64,000 bases of DNA, taken from contig OX359245.1 in the NCBI GenBank assembly GCA_947179485.1, positions 31,855,067-31,919,066 on the forward strand, written 5' to 3'. Made by a program: the position numbers and the translations under genes. Source of the stretch: Allacma fusca. Its lineage: Eukaryota; Arthropoda; Collembola; Symphypleona; Sminthuridae. Positions 46,999-58,824 of the stretch are shown here, in pieces (positions within the stretch are counted from its first letter, which is position 1; the number at the start of each line of letters is the position of its first letter). The notes under the pieces were generated by a model, which searched no databases, had not been told where the DNA came from, and saw nothing but the letters and a program-made list of their open reading frames with translations.

Positions 46999-47218
46999 GT
47001 ATCATGAACTATGGAACTCCCTGGGACCTGCGACCTTTAAAATTTATCCTTTGGATTTGTAATGTAAAGGATTCAAGGCAGATTTTATTGCCGGAATTTA
47101 AGCACTATGATGCATGTGAACCTGATTTAGAATTATTAACTTTGGATAAACATCAAGTGTCGGACTATCTCAGGAATATTTACTTGTATCAAATGAATAT
47201 TTGTGCAGGTATTATTTT
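46999..47218 (+). CDS. candidate isolated coding exon, unknown
   Basis: A 220-bp stretch bounded by tttcag| and GCAG|gtatta stays open in one frame. An ATG lies at 47004, then MNYGTPWDLRPLKFILW and further on DLELLTLDKHQVSDYLRNIY. Its composition looks coding. No family is recognised, and no partner exon was found on either side before the Tigger-type element at 47579. It could be a remnant of a lost gene. Confidence 0.3.
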
Positions 47219-47576
47219 TGTTTAAACTATGTGCTAGTAAGTCGTAAATAGAACACGACGTCAAATTTAAATCTTTAATTGCGATACATAATTATTTATT
47301 TGTAGATTCATACGCATAATTAATAATCTTCAATGTGCCAAACAGAATGCTTTACGACCGTGTATTTTTTGCCTCGTTTGGTAACTTCAAATTCTACTGC
47401 AAATGCAGCCACAATATTTATATATTTATCGTAGCTGTGATTATCTAATGGGCACAAAGACTTTTTAAAAAAATCTCTCATCAATAATATATCTGACTTG
47501 CTCTACTTTAAAATTTTTTGCGCTTGGGGATTTTACCGGATTGATAAATTAGGTTTAAAAATCTGAATTTACTGAG

Positions 47577-48387
47577 TACAGTCGACTCTCTTTATAACGA
47601 CATCAATAAATCTCCCAAAAAGTGACGTTATAAGGGAACGACGTTATAGAGGTACATCATATAAATAACGGTTTAATTGCAAATTTTTTGTTTTTAGTTA
47701 TATTGGAGTCAGGGCTCGTTTCAGTTAAGTAGCACATTCTCTATGTATATGTACAATGTGAATAAAAATGGTTAATATTAATAAATAAATAATATATTTC
47801 GAAGTTTCTCACGCCACAAGCACCTCCAAAAACAAGGATTGAAGTCAGGATTGAATAAAATGTTTTTTGAATCTCAATACGACACTTCTCAGAACATTTA
47901 CAAAACTTTTCAAACAATGAAAATTGTAATTCTGTTAAAACTATGAATGCCAGTTCTTTACTAGATGCGAAAATAAATCTAAAAGCTTGGAAATGTGGAT
48001 TTTCCTGGATGGGGCTTAATCAATGTCGTTAATAACGCTGGCACATATAATTTACAATAACACGTTCCTTCCAGTCTTTTATAACGTCGCGACATTATAA
48101 GCCAATGCAATTATAGTGAAATTGAAGAATAAAAATAACTTTAAAATTACAGCACCAGTATGTTATATGGCTAGGTTTGACGTTTTGTAGCGTCAACATG
48201 ACGTTACAAGGGTGCGCTTTTCACCCTACGGCTACACAAAAAGTGACTTTATAAAGGAACTGACGTCATAACGAGTGACGCTACAAAGGTAGAAATTATC
48301 ATATAATGTAGCACGGGAGGAACCCAGGATGACTTTATAGGGAGAGTGACTCTATAGGGAGAGACGCTATAAGGAGAGTCGACTGTA
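47577..48387. mobile_element. Tigger/pogo-type non-autonomous element, 807 bp
   Basis: TA duplications flank 47579-48385. The ends are CAGTCGACTCTCTTTATAAC and its near complement (ttataaggagagtcgactg-like), a termini pattern typical of pogo/Tigger elements of the Tc1/mariner superfamily. Repeated 'gacgttata' motifs lie near both ends. There is no transposase frame. Confidence 0.88.
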
Positions 48388-48473
48388 TATAAAAGCGAGA
48401 TAAATTCTCAGCTATTACCAGTTTGAAATGTTTAGTGAACGTCTCCAAGAAGTGCTTTTTCAGAGCTTACAAA

Positions 48474-50130
48474 ATGACCTCCATTACAATCCTACTCGTG
48501 GTAAAAGTTTATTTAATACTATTATTGTCTACTAATAATTATTTGTGATTTTAGAACATGAATTAAGTTTTTATAAAATTAAACCTAAAATTTGGTTTTT
48601 TAAATCGAAAACGGAAATCGATAAATCGAAAGCGATGTGAGCACGGTAGTTATGCGTAGAATTATTAATAGATAAGTACATGTAAGTAAAATTAATTGTT
48701 ATATTTTGGTGTAGTAACATCAACTCTCTCTATATTTCAAATTCTTTAAAAATTGATTTTTTTTCAAAATTGCAAATTCTTTCAGAATTTCAAAATTTTC
48801 AGAAATTTTGGTAACCCCTTATACTTTAGCCAACTACTATTCGCTACTTTATTTTATTTCACTGTATGTTACGCCATTCAAAAGATTTGAAATTGAGACC
48901 CTGTTGCCCAGGTGCATTTTCGAATAAATTTTGCATACATATGTTGTATTGAACAAAACAAGATAAGCCAAGGTGTGACACCACATGTATACAACCTGTT
49001 TCGTCAGAAAAATATAAAAATTAGGTAGTTTCGAACATGTTCAAAATTTTTGTAAAATCGGTAATTTTTGTTACATCCTATAATTTGAATGAAAGACATG
49101 TTAAGATAGAGTAGTGATGCACACAACAAATTTAGAACGTTTCTTCCCTCATAAAAATCAGCTATTAATAATAACACAAATTATAAGCTAATGTAAATAT
49201 GGAATCTATAATTTACAGATAACAGATTTTTCTTCAACTATGGGCAAATGGACAACAAGCCTTCAGGTGCAGACAGGCCGGATACTGAAGAGGTCTGCCA
49301 TCTGAAAAATCAAACGTTTATTATTAGTCTGCCCTACGGTAACAACGTATATTGGCTTACCGATACGATTGCCTGGGTACGCAAGTTTACACCAGCACAG
49401 GTTGTTCTGAACCGGAACCAACAACAACCCCGCGCCCGGGGACAACAACAACCACGACACCGGTGACAACAACAACCACAGCACCGGTGACAACAACAAC
49501 CACGACACCGCTGACAACAACAACCACGACACCGGTGACAACAACCACACCGACACCGGTAACCACAACAACCACGGCACCGGAGCCAACAACTCTGGAA
49601 CCGGACCCGACGACCCTAGCACCGGACCCAACAACCATAGCACCGGATCCAACAACCCTAGTACCGGTCCCAACAACCCTGGCACCGGACCCAATAACAA
49701 CCCAGGATCCACCTGGAACTGACGCACCTTGCGCTGAACCACCATGTACAGGACGTCCAACGACAACCCCGGCACCGGAGCCAACAACCATAGCTGCAGA
49801 CCCAACAACCCTGGCACCGGAGCCAATAACAACCTAGGATCCACCTGGAACTGAGGTACCATGCCCTGAACCACCTTGTACAGAACCGCCAACAGCAACA
49901 CCAGCACCCGAGCCAGCAACAACCTCGGCATCGGAGCCAACAACAACCACGGTATCGGAGCCAACAACTCTGTCACCGGACCCAAGAACCCTAGCGTCGG
50001 ATTCAACAACCCTGGCACCGGAGCCAATAACAACCCAGGGTCCACTTGAAACTTAGCTACCATGCCCTTAACCACCGTGTACAGACCCTCCAAGTACTAC
50101 ACCATGCGTTGAACCACCGTGTCCCGAACC
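48474..50130 (+). pseudogene. mucin-like chitin-binding protein, decayed copy
   Basis: A short signal-type exon (48474-48500, MTSITILLV) precedes a second block beginning about 49217. The block encodes part of a peritrophin-type (CBM14-like) domain: TEEVCHLKNQTFIISLPYGNNVYW. It then jumps frame to AYRYDCLGTQVYTSTGCS, matching AYRYICPRTTYFDESLERCV of the intact gene downstream. About 30 bases present in the intact gene are missing at the jump (49350). A Thr/Pro tract follows (TTTTTTPVTTTTTAP-type, then PDPTTLAPDPTTIAPDP). It is closed by a TAG at 49835-49837, where a nearby duplicate reads CAG. More stops follow up to 50130. The frame jump, the stop and a phase clash with exon 1 show a dead gene. 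Intact relatives would bind chitin in the gut lining or cuticle. Confidence 0.75.
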
Positions 50131-50204
50131 TTAAAGTACTAAAGAATCAAGCTTTGGACTTGGTTGATGTAATAACCTACTTGGACCAAAAATTCCAGGT
50201 ACTA

Positions 50205-50745
50205 AGCCAAACTTTAAATTTTTGAAAAAGTTTGATAACCCCCTTTACTTCGGCAAAGTTGCTATCCACTAGTCAGTCGAAAGATTTCGCGTTGAGACTG
50301 GGTTGCCTACGGACGAACCCAGTTGTATTTAAGAATAAGTTTTAATAATATCTATTGAATAAAACAAGATAAGCCAAGGTATGACACAATATGTATCAGA
50401 TTTATTTTGGCAGAAGAAAAAACAAAACTGCAGGGTTTCGAATTTTTTCAAAATTTAATTAATTTTGTCAATTTTTGTTACAGCTTATAATTTGCATGAG
50501 CAGCATTTGGTTGGCGTAGCTTACGTCAATGTACGTTACTCATTTCATCACTCTTCATGATACATTGAGATAGGGTAGTGACGCTTACGACAAATTCAGA
50601 ATTGGCTTCGCTCATAAAAATCAGATATAAATAACAACATATATTATGCGCTTTAGTCAATATTGTATTTATAATTTACAGATAACAGCTTTTATTCCAC
50701 TATGGGCAAATGAACAAGAAACCTCCAGGGGCAGACAGGTTTAAA
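50205..50745 (+). pseudogene. truncated tandem copy of the decayed mucin gene
   Basis: This block repeats about 48790-49275 with divergence. Shared anchors are 'aagataagccaaggt', 'cataaaaatcag', 'tttacagataacag' and 'ccactatgggcaaatg' (first copy 'caactatgggcaaatg'). It breaks off soon after 'gcagacagg', before the chitin-binding domain, and a TGA replaces a TGG in the first codons. Confidence 0.7.
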
Positions 50746-51305
50746 CAGTGCATGTTTAAACAAAACAAGCATAAAAAGCCATGGCATGTACATACAATCT
50801 GCACATAAGCCTCTTTTTCATAATAAATTATTCCCATATCATATCATTCCGACAGTTCCAAAAAAGGTTGACCGGCCAGATATGAATTTGTGTTAATTTA
50901 TCTTGACATTTGTTTCGCGGGTTAACACGGGAGTAAATCATCTCAGCATAAATAGGTTAATAAAACAAATGAAATCACACTCAATGAAGCTCACTCAACA
51001 AACGATCCGAATTTCAACGAATTTTGGAAATGATTCTTTATTTGTTTTGCTAATTCTACAATGAAATGTATTTGTGACTCACAATCAGTGCATGCTTCGC
51101 AACTCTGGCTAATCTACATATGTTCATGATAATACAATGAATAAATGTCAGCAAGCTTAGTATTATTGTCTTGATATTAACGCTCTAACAAGGACACAAG
51201 TGATTGAGAAACGGGGTATTTAAAGGGGAATTTTTCGGATATTTTACACACTTGGAAACACGTTTCTGTAAAGTATACAACAAGCATCAATCCCTTGAAC
51301 CAAAC
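50746..51305. other. no gene recognised; flank of the mucin gene
   Basis: AT-rich intergenic stretch that should hold the promoter of the intact gene at 51306. No clear TATA box was fixed. Confidence 0.35.
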
Positions 51306-52567
51306 ATGTTGATCCTCCTTCTCGTCTTTATATCCGCGTTTGGCGTGGGAAGGAAAAGCCGTCACCATTTTATATTTGTAAGTTTGACCGTATTTTCGAC
51401 ATAACGATATCCAATACCATAGTAAAGTTTATGCATTCGAATTATTTAAATATACCTATCCTTTATTATTAAAGAGCACTTTCTGTCCCTTTATTTAAAG
51501 TTTCGCACTTTCATAGTTCAATTACATCACACAACGCCCAAAAGGTGGCATGCCAAGTACTCATTATTAACGAGCACTATTTATTTAAAGCGCTACTCTT
51601 AATATAAGTGCGCACGATTTAGTGAACAAGTCTCTACGACAGGGCTTGATTCACAAGCCGTTTGACTTTTAATTTCTACAATCACACTACCACCTCTTCA
51701 AGTAATTGTCCCTGTGAAGCACAGGGCTTTTACTAGTATAATATGTTTAACAATATTTATTGATATATTTTGAATTTATTTATATTTTACCACACTTCTC
51801 CACGTAATATTGAGAGTCAGGATTGTGTTTGTAAATTATAACTGAACCAAAATCTAAAACAAAATTCATGGAGCGAAGTAATGTATTTTAAAGCCTTCTA
51901 TACTTACTTTTAAAAATTCTAGATTACAGCCTCAACACTAATCCTTTCGGCAGTAGGAGAAAGTCCGACGACACCATGCGAACCACCATGTGAAGAACCT
52001 CCGAGTCCTACGACACCATGCCCTGAACCACCGTGTACTACAGCACCTCCAAGTACAACAACTCCAAATACAACACTTACAGATACAACTACAACAACTC
52101 CAAATACAGGACCTACAGATACAACTACAACAACTCCAAATACAGGACCTACAGATACAACTACAACAACTCCAAATACAGGACCTACAGATACAACTAC
52201 AACAACTCCAAATACAGGACCTACAGATACAACTACAACAACTCCAAATACAGGACCTACAGATACAACTACAACAACTCCAAATACAGGACCTACAGAT
52301 ACAACTACAACAACTCCAAATACAGGACCTACAAGTACAACAACTCCAGGACCTTGTCCGGAAATATATACTACAGAACCGCCAAATCCGAATGCAGAAC
52401 GGTTTCTTTGCCCAAGGGTAGGTTATTTCAAAGGTGACGCTCCAAATATCTATTACCAATGCATTGCGTATGCTCCCCGGGTGTTCATAGCCTATAGATA
52501 TATTTGTCCTCGTACCACTTATTTTGATGAATCCTTGGAGAGATGTGTTGAACAAGTTTGTCCATAA
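51306..52567 (+). CDS. mucin-like protein with C-terminal chitin-binding (peritrophin) domain
   Basis: Two exons, 51306-51377 and 51923-52567, join in phase to 238 aa. The N-terminus is hydrophobic (MLILLLVFISAFGV), and a second hydrophobic stretch opens exon 2 (ITASTLILSAVG). Then come Cys/Pro motifs (TTPCEPPCEEPPSPTTPCPEPPC) and seven identical 12-residue repeats TDTTTTTPNTGP, a dense O-glycosylation target. A six-Cys peritrophin-A-like domain closes the protein (FLCPRVGYFKGDAPNIYYQC, then YRYICPRTTYFDESLERCV). It is likely secreted to bind chitin in peritrophic matrix or cuticle. AATAAA at 52759-52764. It sits in a cluster with two decayed relatives upstream. An alternative start inside exon 2 would need a non-ATG codon, so I keep the exon 1 ATG. 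Confidence 0.85.
52079..52330 (+). repeat. seven perfect 36-bp tandem repeats coding a mucin tract
   Basis: The unit is ACAGATACAACTACAACAAC followed by TCCAAATACAGGACCT. Seven copies without a single difference, starting at 52079 and then every 36 bp, lie inside exon 2 of the mucin-like gene. A degenerate copy precedes them. Such identity implies recent amplification or conversion; copy number is likely variable. Confidence 0.97.
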
Positions 52568-52769
52568 CCACTTGCATTTATTCGTGGGTGGCTTATATTT
52601 GCTTTTCGTTTATGCAACTAGCAAATATTTAGAAAGTGAATACATATCGTTGGTGAAGGGACGAAATGATATACAGGTTTTACAAAATCATAGCAAGTAG
52701 ATCATTTTGCCTCTTCATCGACGATGTGCTGTTTAAAATCACAAATATTTATGTTTGAAATAAATTATG

Positions 52770-54072
52770 TGATAATTAATGCAAACATGTTAATCGCAAT
52801 ACTCATTTTGGAATACTATGAAAACTCTTGGCATCATAACAATTTTAGAAAATGACGCGCATATTACTGTGTTTAAAGTACAATTACTATTTAGTCATAA
52901 ACTTGACCCATAAGCATGCTGGGTGGATCACAGCATTTACATCCCCTTGGCCAATGAATCGTCAACGCTAAATAATATTAGATGGGTCAGCTTTTAAAAA
53001 ATTTGCCTCCAGAGTCTTGGTCGGCTATGAGAAGAGAGAATGAGATTACTAATATTCCAGATAGGATCATCGAGCTAACATTGTTCACTTTTAGTGGTGT
53101 GAATCGGTTGCCAAATATATTACAATGACACAAACGTAGAAACACTGGTACGATTTTTATTCGGAAATGTTAAATTTTTCCATTCATGAAACTGATTTAG
53201 TAATTATATTTGTGGCTCAATCTAAATTTCATCTTTGCGGCATGTGTCCATAAAATGTTGAACTCGGGAGTCTCTTGTTGCGCTCCTAAAAATCTTTCTT
53301 AAAAACTCATTTTAGTACAAATTCAAAAAGGGTCACAACTTCAATTTAACTTTGTCACAAATCCGTGAGCGCTTATCTCCATTTTTTAAGCAACGGGGTG
53401 TAAACAAATCTTGAAAAATCTGGAAGAGAATTTTCTATAACCTAGAAGGATTAAATATATTTTACCGTTGCCCCTACTATGGGAGGATAGACAAATATTT
53501 TGAGGCACTCCTTTGGAACACAGCTTTTTCATTAACATTGGTAAGAGCATCACAGCTCTTAATTGTTTTTTTCTGAAAGGAAATGTCTGTCTTGAAATAT
53601 GAGATTCAAAATTACAAGGAGAATGAAATTTTAGCAACATTTTTCAACATTTATCGAAAACATCCGTGGATAGTGTGTAAGTGTCTTATCTAGTAGAATT
53701 TAATTCGGTCGCTGATTTACCCGTGTAACATTATCAGTCCACACTTACACTGCTTTTAATAGCAGTCTGTGAAACGATCCTTGGCGTATCTTAGCATTTA
53801 AGTGAAATATTAAAGAATATTGAAGTACACAATCATGCACCTAAAAATGCAACACTTAAGTTAATAATATGCCTGGACATTGGTAAGATATGAGAATCCA
53901 TTGTCTTATTTATTAAGATTAAGTTATTCGGAATTATCGGTACCACCTTACAAGAGGAATCATGAGCAGCATCTTTCAAAATTTTCGGAGTCGGGTTGTC
54001 TGGAAATTGTAATTCCTGGCAAGCATGAATTTGTAGGACTTTTAAGAATTTATTACCTCACAGGATAAATTG
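52770..54072. other. no gene recognised
   Basis: AT-rich intergenic DNA. Frames at 53386-53640 (minus) and 53880-54068 (plus) show no motif. Confidence 0.4.
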
Positions 54073-54619
54073 GTCTGGAGCAGACCTGCATTCGAATACG
54101 GACATTATTTGAATTATCGAACCGAATACGAAACAAATCGAACGTATAATCAATTTTGAAATTCGAATAAAATTCAAATGCGAATACATATATTGTTCGA
54201 TTCGGGAGTTCAGTCCAAGCACCCAAAGGAATTAGACGTACTTTTGTCTGCTCACTTATCAGTTTAAGTTTTTCTCCTTGTGATTCTATCTGTGCGTTCT
54301 TTCCTACAATTTCCATAAACGTATATGTACACCATTGCAAATGGGGACCACGACGTTTCCGTGAACCTTTTCTTATCGGTCAACCTTCATACCAAAGTCG
54401 TCTTCTGTATGTACTCTACATATACTCGGAAACGTTTCTTCATCTAAATCTCACAACCGGGAGTCATAAGTGGCAAATTGTTTACCTGAATCAACTTCGC
54501 CCGGGTGCACCAGGTCATTTACTTGACAATTCTACTGTTGGCTCAAGGCAAAAGCTGCAGGTGCCTCCCGGGCTTCCCATAAGGCTTGTAATTTTTTACA
54601 CTTTTCTTGTATAAACATA

Positions 54620-55550
54620 ATGGCTGACAAAAGAAACAATACAAATGAGAACGAATGTCAAAATGACCCTGCCACTACTCGGGCTATTAATAATGTTGCA
54701 GAAACTGTCGAAACCGAGGAAGATAATATGACTCCAAATGACGAGACAGAAAAAGATGAGAATGATCGACATATTACTCGACCTTCAGAAGGACACCAAA
54801 GAGGCCACAATCACGTTGAAAAAACTTTCTCAAGACGTGGAAGCCCTATCGAAGGATGTTAAAGAGGTCAAATCCGTGTTCATTGCACACTCCAGACGTA
54901 TTCTAGCTTTAGAAACAACCACGGACTACCACAAAAAGAAGCTTGATGAGATTGAAACCAAAGTCAACGTTAATAACAAGAGACAGGATGCCGAGATTAT
55001 TCATCTGAGAAATGAAATTCTGGCCCAGAGAAACATCGAAAATTTACGGTACAGTATCATCTCCGGTATGAAAATCCCAGAAGATGCTTCGAAAGATCAA
55101 ATTATGATTGAAGTAGAAAAAGTGCTTAATTTAGCTGGTATAGATTTGAATCGTGTCGAAGATGCTAAAATAATACCGTGGCGTACTAATTCTGTTGTAA
55201 AGTGTAGGTTTACTTCAGCTGCAGTTGTCAGATCTCTGCTAAGAAATTCCTCGAAGCTCAAAGGCACTGAAGTTTACATCCAACAAGAGCTATCAGTGGA
55301 CCAAAGAAGAGTACGGAACTTTGCGATCGAATCTGGAAAGTGTATTATTGCCGACGACCAGTCTCTGAATTTCAGTATAAATTCATGGAGATATTTGATC
55401 ATCAAGTCCGGGGACGGCGTGAAAGAATTTCTTTATGAATCATTTCTATATGGCGCTGCAATCGTCAAGGCGAAGCACGAGTGGGTGTATCCTCCAACCA
55501 CGCGCAAGAAAAATATCCCAGCTCAGCAAGCTGGGGTCAGTCAAACCTGA
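54620..55550 (+). pseudogene. LINE ORF1 (coiled-coil RNA-binding protein), frameshifted
   Basis: The ATG at 54620 opens an acidic, Asn/Thr-rich N-terminus (NENECQNDPATTRAINN). Near 54770 the coding phase moves to another frame, which then runs to 55550: a long coiled coil (LQKDTKEATITLKKLSQDVE, VNNKRQDAEIIHLRNEI), followed by a basic domain with IIPWRTNSVVKCRF. That fits LINE ORF1 proteins, which bind the element's RNA as trimers. The stop is 1 nt before the frame of ORF2, a spacing that suggests reinitiation. Confidence 0.75.
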
Positions 55551-57996
55551 GTAAAGGGCACCACCGCTAAATTAACTTTCTGGAACTGTCGCGGATTCTC
55601 GAAAATCAAAAATATCAACTATCAGGATTTAAAGCTATTCATGTCTCATGACGTTATTTGCATTATTGAAACATTTATTGAAAATAGTAACTTCAGTTAC
55701 CCATCTGTGTTCTCTGACTATAACTCTTATACTGTGACAGCGTCAAGATTGAGCAAGGTAGGACGTACAAGCGGGGGAATCTCCATGTTCGTATCCAAAG
55801 ATACATTCTCATCAAAACTTATCGTATCAAACTGGTATTTTCTCGCGTGCAGAGCAACACAAGACTTCAAATGTCAACGTCTCCCTTGTCTGCTGCTACT
55901 TTCCACCACAATGTCATGTGTCTATCCTGGATGATCTCTCCGACTTGTTAATCAACCATATCTGTGACAACATTATTACTGTAGGGGATCTCAACTGCAG
56001 AATCGGAAACATGAACCAGATTCCGCACATGACTCGTCTTTTGGATAATATAAATTTAAGTTATACTAGAAACTCTCATGATGATAAATATAACAGCAGT
56101 AGTAGCTACCTCACAAATCGTTTGGACAAACTAGATTTAATAGTGGTGTACGGGAGGAGTGTATCAGATAGTCAGGGAGAATACACATATGTCGACAAAG
56201 GGTGCAGTATTGTAGACCTTTGTATTGTAAATAACTTATCATGTAAATATATATACGATTTTTTGTCGGGGATTTAAACTTAAGTGATCACCTACCATGT
56301 CATCTTGAAATAAATTTACGCAAGGAAACAGTAATAGCCGATAGCACAAAAATGAAACAAATTGATTGTCTAGGGAATAACTTTATTCAACTAATTGAAA
56401 CACTTAAAAATAACACAATGCAAATCGGTACGCCCGCAGAATTAGTAAATATAATTGCCTAATCAGCAATGGAGTTAAATGCCATTAAAGATGTACCGTT
56501 TTGCCCATTGCTAGTTAAAAACAAAGCCTGGTATGACAATGAATGTATGGTGATATGTAAAAAAGTTTGAAAGTCATACAAATTGTATCGTTCCTTTAAG
56601 TCTAGGGAAAGTCGTGTGTATTACAGTATATGCAAGAAAGAATTCAAAGCTCTGATTAAATCTAAGAAAGCTGACAGTTTTAATTTAATGCAGAAACTAT
56701 TATCTGACTGCAAACTAAGTACATTTTGGCGCATCATAAATTACAAACAAGTTATTAAAAATATCTCCCTCAAAATATTATGCTGTCCCTATTAAAAATA
56801 TTCAATCATGCTTTTGACTCTGGGGTCACTCCCAAAGAGTGGTCTGAAATAGAATTAATAATGAAATTTAAGAAAGGAAATCGTGACTTACCATCTATCG
56901 TGGAATAGCGCTATTAAATACCATTACTAAAGTATTCACCACACTTGTATGTACTAGACTAACAGCATGGGCTGAATGTAATTGTAAGCTGCCCAAGAGC
57001 CAAGCAGGTTTTAGGAAAGGTAGGGGTTGTCTTGACCAAATCTTATCGCTAATGTCAATTATTTAACTAAAACTAAGACTTAAGGCATTAAAGCTGTTCG
57101 CTCTATTCATTGAATTTCAGCGAGCTTTTGATAGCATCCCCCATGATAATTTATGGTGCAAACTGTATAGCTTAGGTGTAAGTGCTAGAATAATTAATGT
57201 TTTAAGATCTATTTACTCCCAAGCCAGAATAAGAATTCGCTCTACAGAGGGATACACTCACTTTTTTGAGGTTACTCAAGGAGTGCTACATGGTAATATA
57301 CTTAGCCCCTTACTATTCGCACTGTACATAAGTGACATGGATGAGTATATGCTGAATCATGGATGTTCGACAGTAGGTCTAGGAGCTAAGTAGTGCTTAA
57401 ATAATTTATTATTAGCGGATGACACGGTAACGCTGGCAGAGTCAAAACTGGCCCTACAGTGTAAAATAGATGTAATTAATGACTATTGTAAGGTTAATTC
57501 TCTCGTTATTAATTTAAGCAAAACAAAAATAATTGTGTTCCGGAAGGGAGGACGACTGTGCAAATCTTTCAAATGGTACCTACACAACAAAATTGTGGAA
57601 ATTGTAAAATTGTATAATTATTCAGGGATTGTCTTCTCGTACTCTGGTCAATTTGTGGAAGCCATGAATGACCGTGTCAGAAAGGCAAGAGTTGCCTTAG
57701 CCAACGTGATACAAATTGGGGAACAAAGCGCAATGTATTCTTGGCATGGCCGGCTTAAGTTGTTTGATTCCATCTGTACCTCTACATTATTGTATGCTTC
57801 GCCTGTCTGGGCAACATCTTACATAAACTCAAACGATTTAGAGAGAGTTCAGTCCGAATACAATAAAAGGGTTCTAAGATTACCAAAGTGTTCTGCTCAC
57901 CACATTGTACGAGTGGAAGCCGGTAAACGTCACGTAAAGTACCAAGTGATCTCCGACTTGCTAATTTTTTTGGCTCAGAATACTTTGCATGGATAA
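55551..57996 (+). pseudogene. LINE ORF2 (endonuclease and reverse transcriptase), broken
   Basis: The endonuclease starts with KLTFWNCRGFSK and IIETFIEN. After a frameshift near 55845 it continues to VGDLNCRIGN, and after another near 56275 to LSDHLPCHLE. The reverse transcriptase follows: YRGIALLNTITKVFT, SQAGFRKGRGCLDQI, FIEFQRAFDSIPHDNL, GNILSPLLFALYISDMD and LLADDTVTLAE. Motif A has Glu where the catalytic Asp should be (FIEF), and in-frame stops occur near 56460, 56568, 57065 and 57393. The last part (57535-57996) is open and includes LYASPVWATSY, as in many LINEs. The copy is inactive. Confidence 0.85.
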
Positions 57997-58428
57997 TGGA
58001 AGATTACCTCGAATTTGCTATAATAGGATGTACTCTCTCCACAAACAAGGTGCCCTCTGCCCAAATTACAACTGGGTCAAACGCTATTTATATCTTATGT
58101 GTAGAGAGTATAAATAAACATTGACCGTCAATACTAATGTCTTGTTTGAAGTTCAAAGATTTGAAATTACTAAATCACAATGGTGATAAAGCTATCAGTG
58201 CGAGCCAAAGTTGCTTCGAATCAAATTCAAACCGACAATCGATTTTGCATAAAAATCAAATTGAATTCGAATACTACATTACGGCTGCATTCGGTATAAT
58301 AATTTGAATACAACTTTTGTGTTGATTAGATTAAGCAACCGATTTCGAATACAGTGAAAAATTGAAGTTGTATTCGAAGTTCAATTACAAACCAAATATG
58401 AAATGAGTAATACAGGTCTGGTCTGGAG

Positions 58429-58820
58429 GAATAAGAAAATGACTCGCGGTTGTTTCAAGAGGAACGTTTTATTGCAATTTTAGGAAAAACGTTTTTTGAA
58501 TATTCCACCAAGTATTCTTCCAGGATTTCCATGCTTCAATCGAATTGATGGAAACGATTTCAGCAATATTAAATTCAATATCTTTCAAATGTACTATTTC
58601 TCAATCAAATGCCATTTTGTGGTCAGAAGTTATCATCATTTATCGAATTCCTAGTCCACTGGAACAGGTCTAAAATAGTCCAACTTATAGTTACCGTAAT
58701 ATCCAAAAACGCTTTCATACATTTACGCGTGTGTGAGTTCAGGTGACAGCTACCGGTTCATGGAAAAATAATTTATTGTTAGCAACAAATGGCGCAAGCT
58801 TTACTTCCCAGTTTATGTAC
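58429..58820. other. spacer between two mobile elements
   Basis: AT-rich DNA between the hAT/LINE composite and the LTR element. Nothing recognised. Confidence 0.4.
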
Positions 58821-58824
58821 ATAT

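Larger units (their letters stand above)
54300..58130 (+). mobile_element. non-LTR retrotransposon (LINE), dead copy
   Basis: Order on the plus strand: 5' leader, coiled-coil ORF1, apurinic-type endonuclease, reverse transcriptase, C-terminal region, short 3' tail ending about 58130. The clade could not be fixed by eye; an APE-type LINE (CR1/jockey/I-like) is meant. Borders are estimated from where the hAT 'attcgaat' sequence stops and resumes. Confidence 0.85.
54073..58428. mobile_element. hAT-type element carrying an inserted LINE
   Basis: The direct repeat GTCTGGAG (54073-54080 and 58421-58428) flanks 54081-58420. The ends are CAGACCTGCATT and, as the complement of the right end, CAGACCTGTATT. 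Dense 'attcgaat' motifs occur only near the two ends (54085-54200 and 58200-58400). The 3.8 kb between is a non-LTR retrotransposon, so the hAT element itself is only about 0.5 kb and the LINE jumped into it. Confidence 0.9.

Noticed and set aside
49263..50093. 276-codon Leu/Pro/Val minus-strand frame
   Set aside because: It is the complement of the Thr/Pro mucin tract, with no domain of its own.
52079..52330. CRISPR-like array of equal repeats
   Set aside because: There are no spacers: the units are contiguous, identical and coding in one frame of a eukaryotic gene.
51938..52555. Cys-rich 205-codon minus frame, and Gln-rich and Tyr-rich plus frames
   Set aside because: They are shadows of the 36-bp repeats in the mucin-like exon. 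Only the Thr/Pro frame continues into a chitin-binding domain and matches splice phase.
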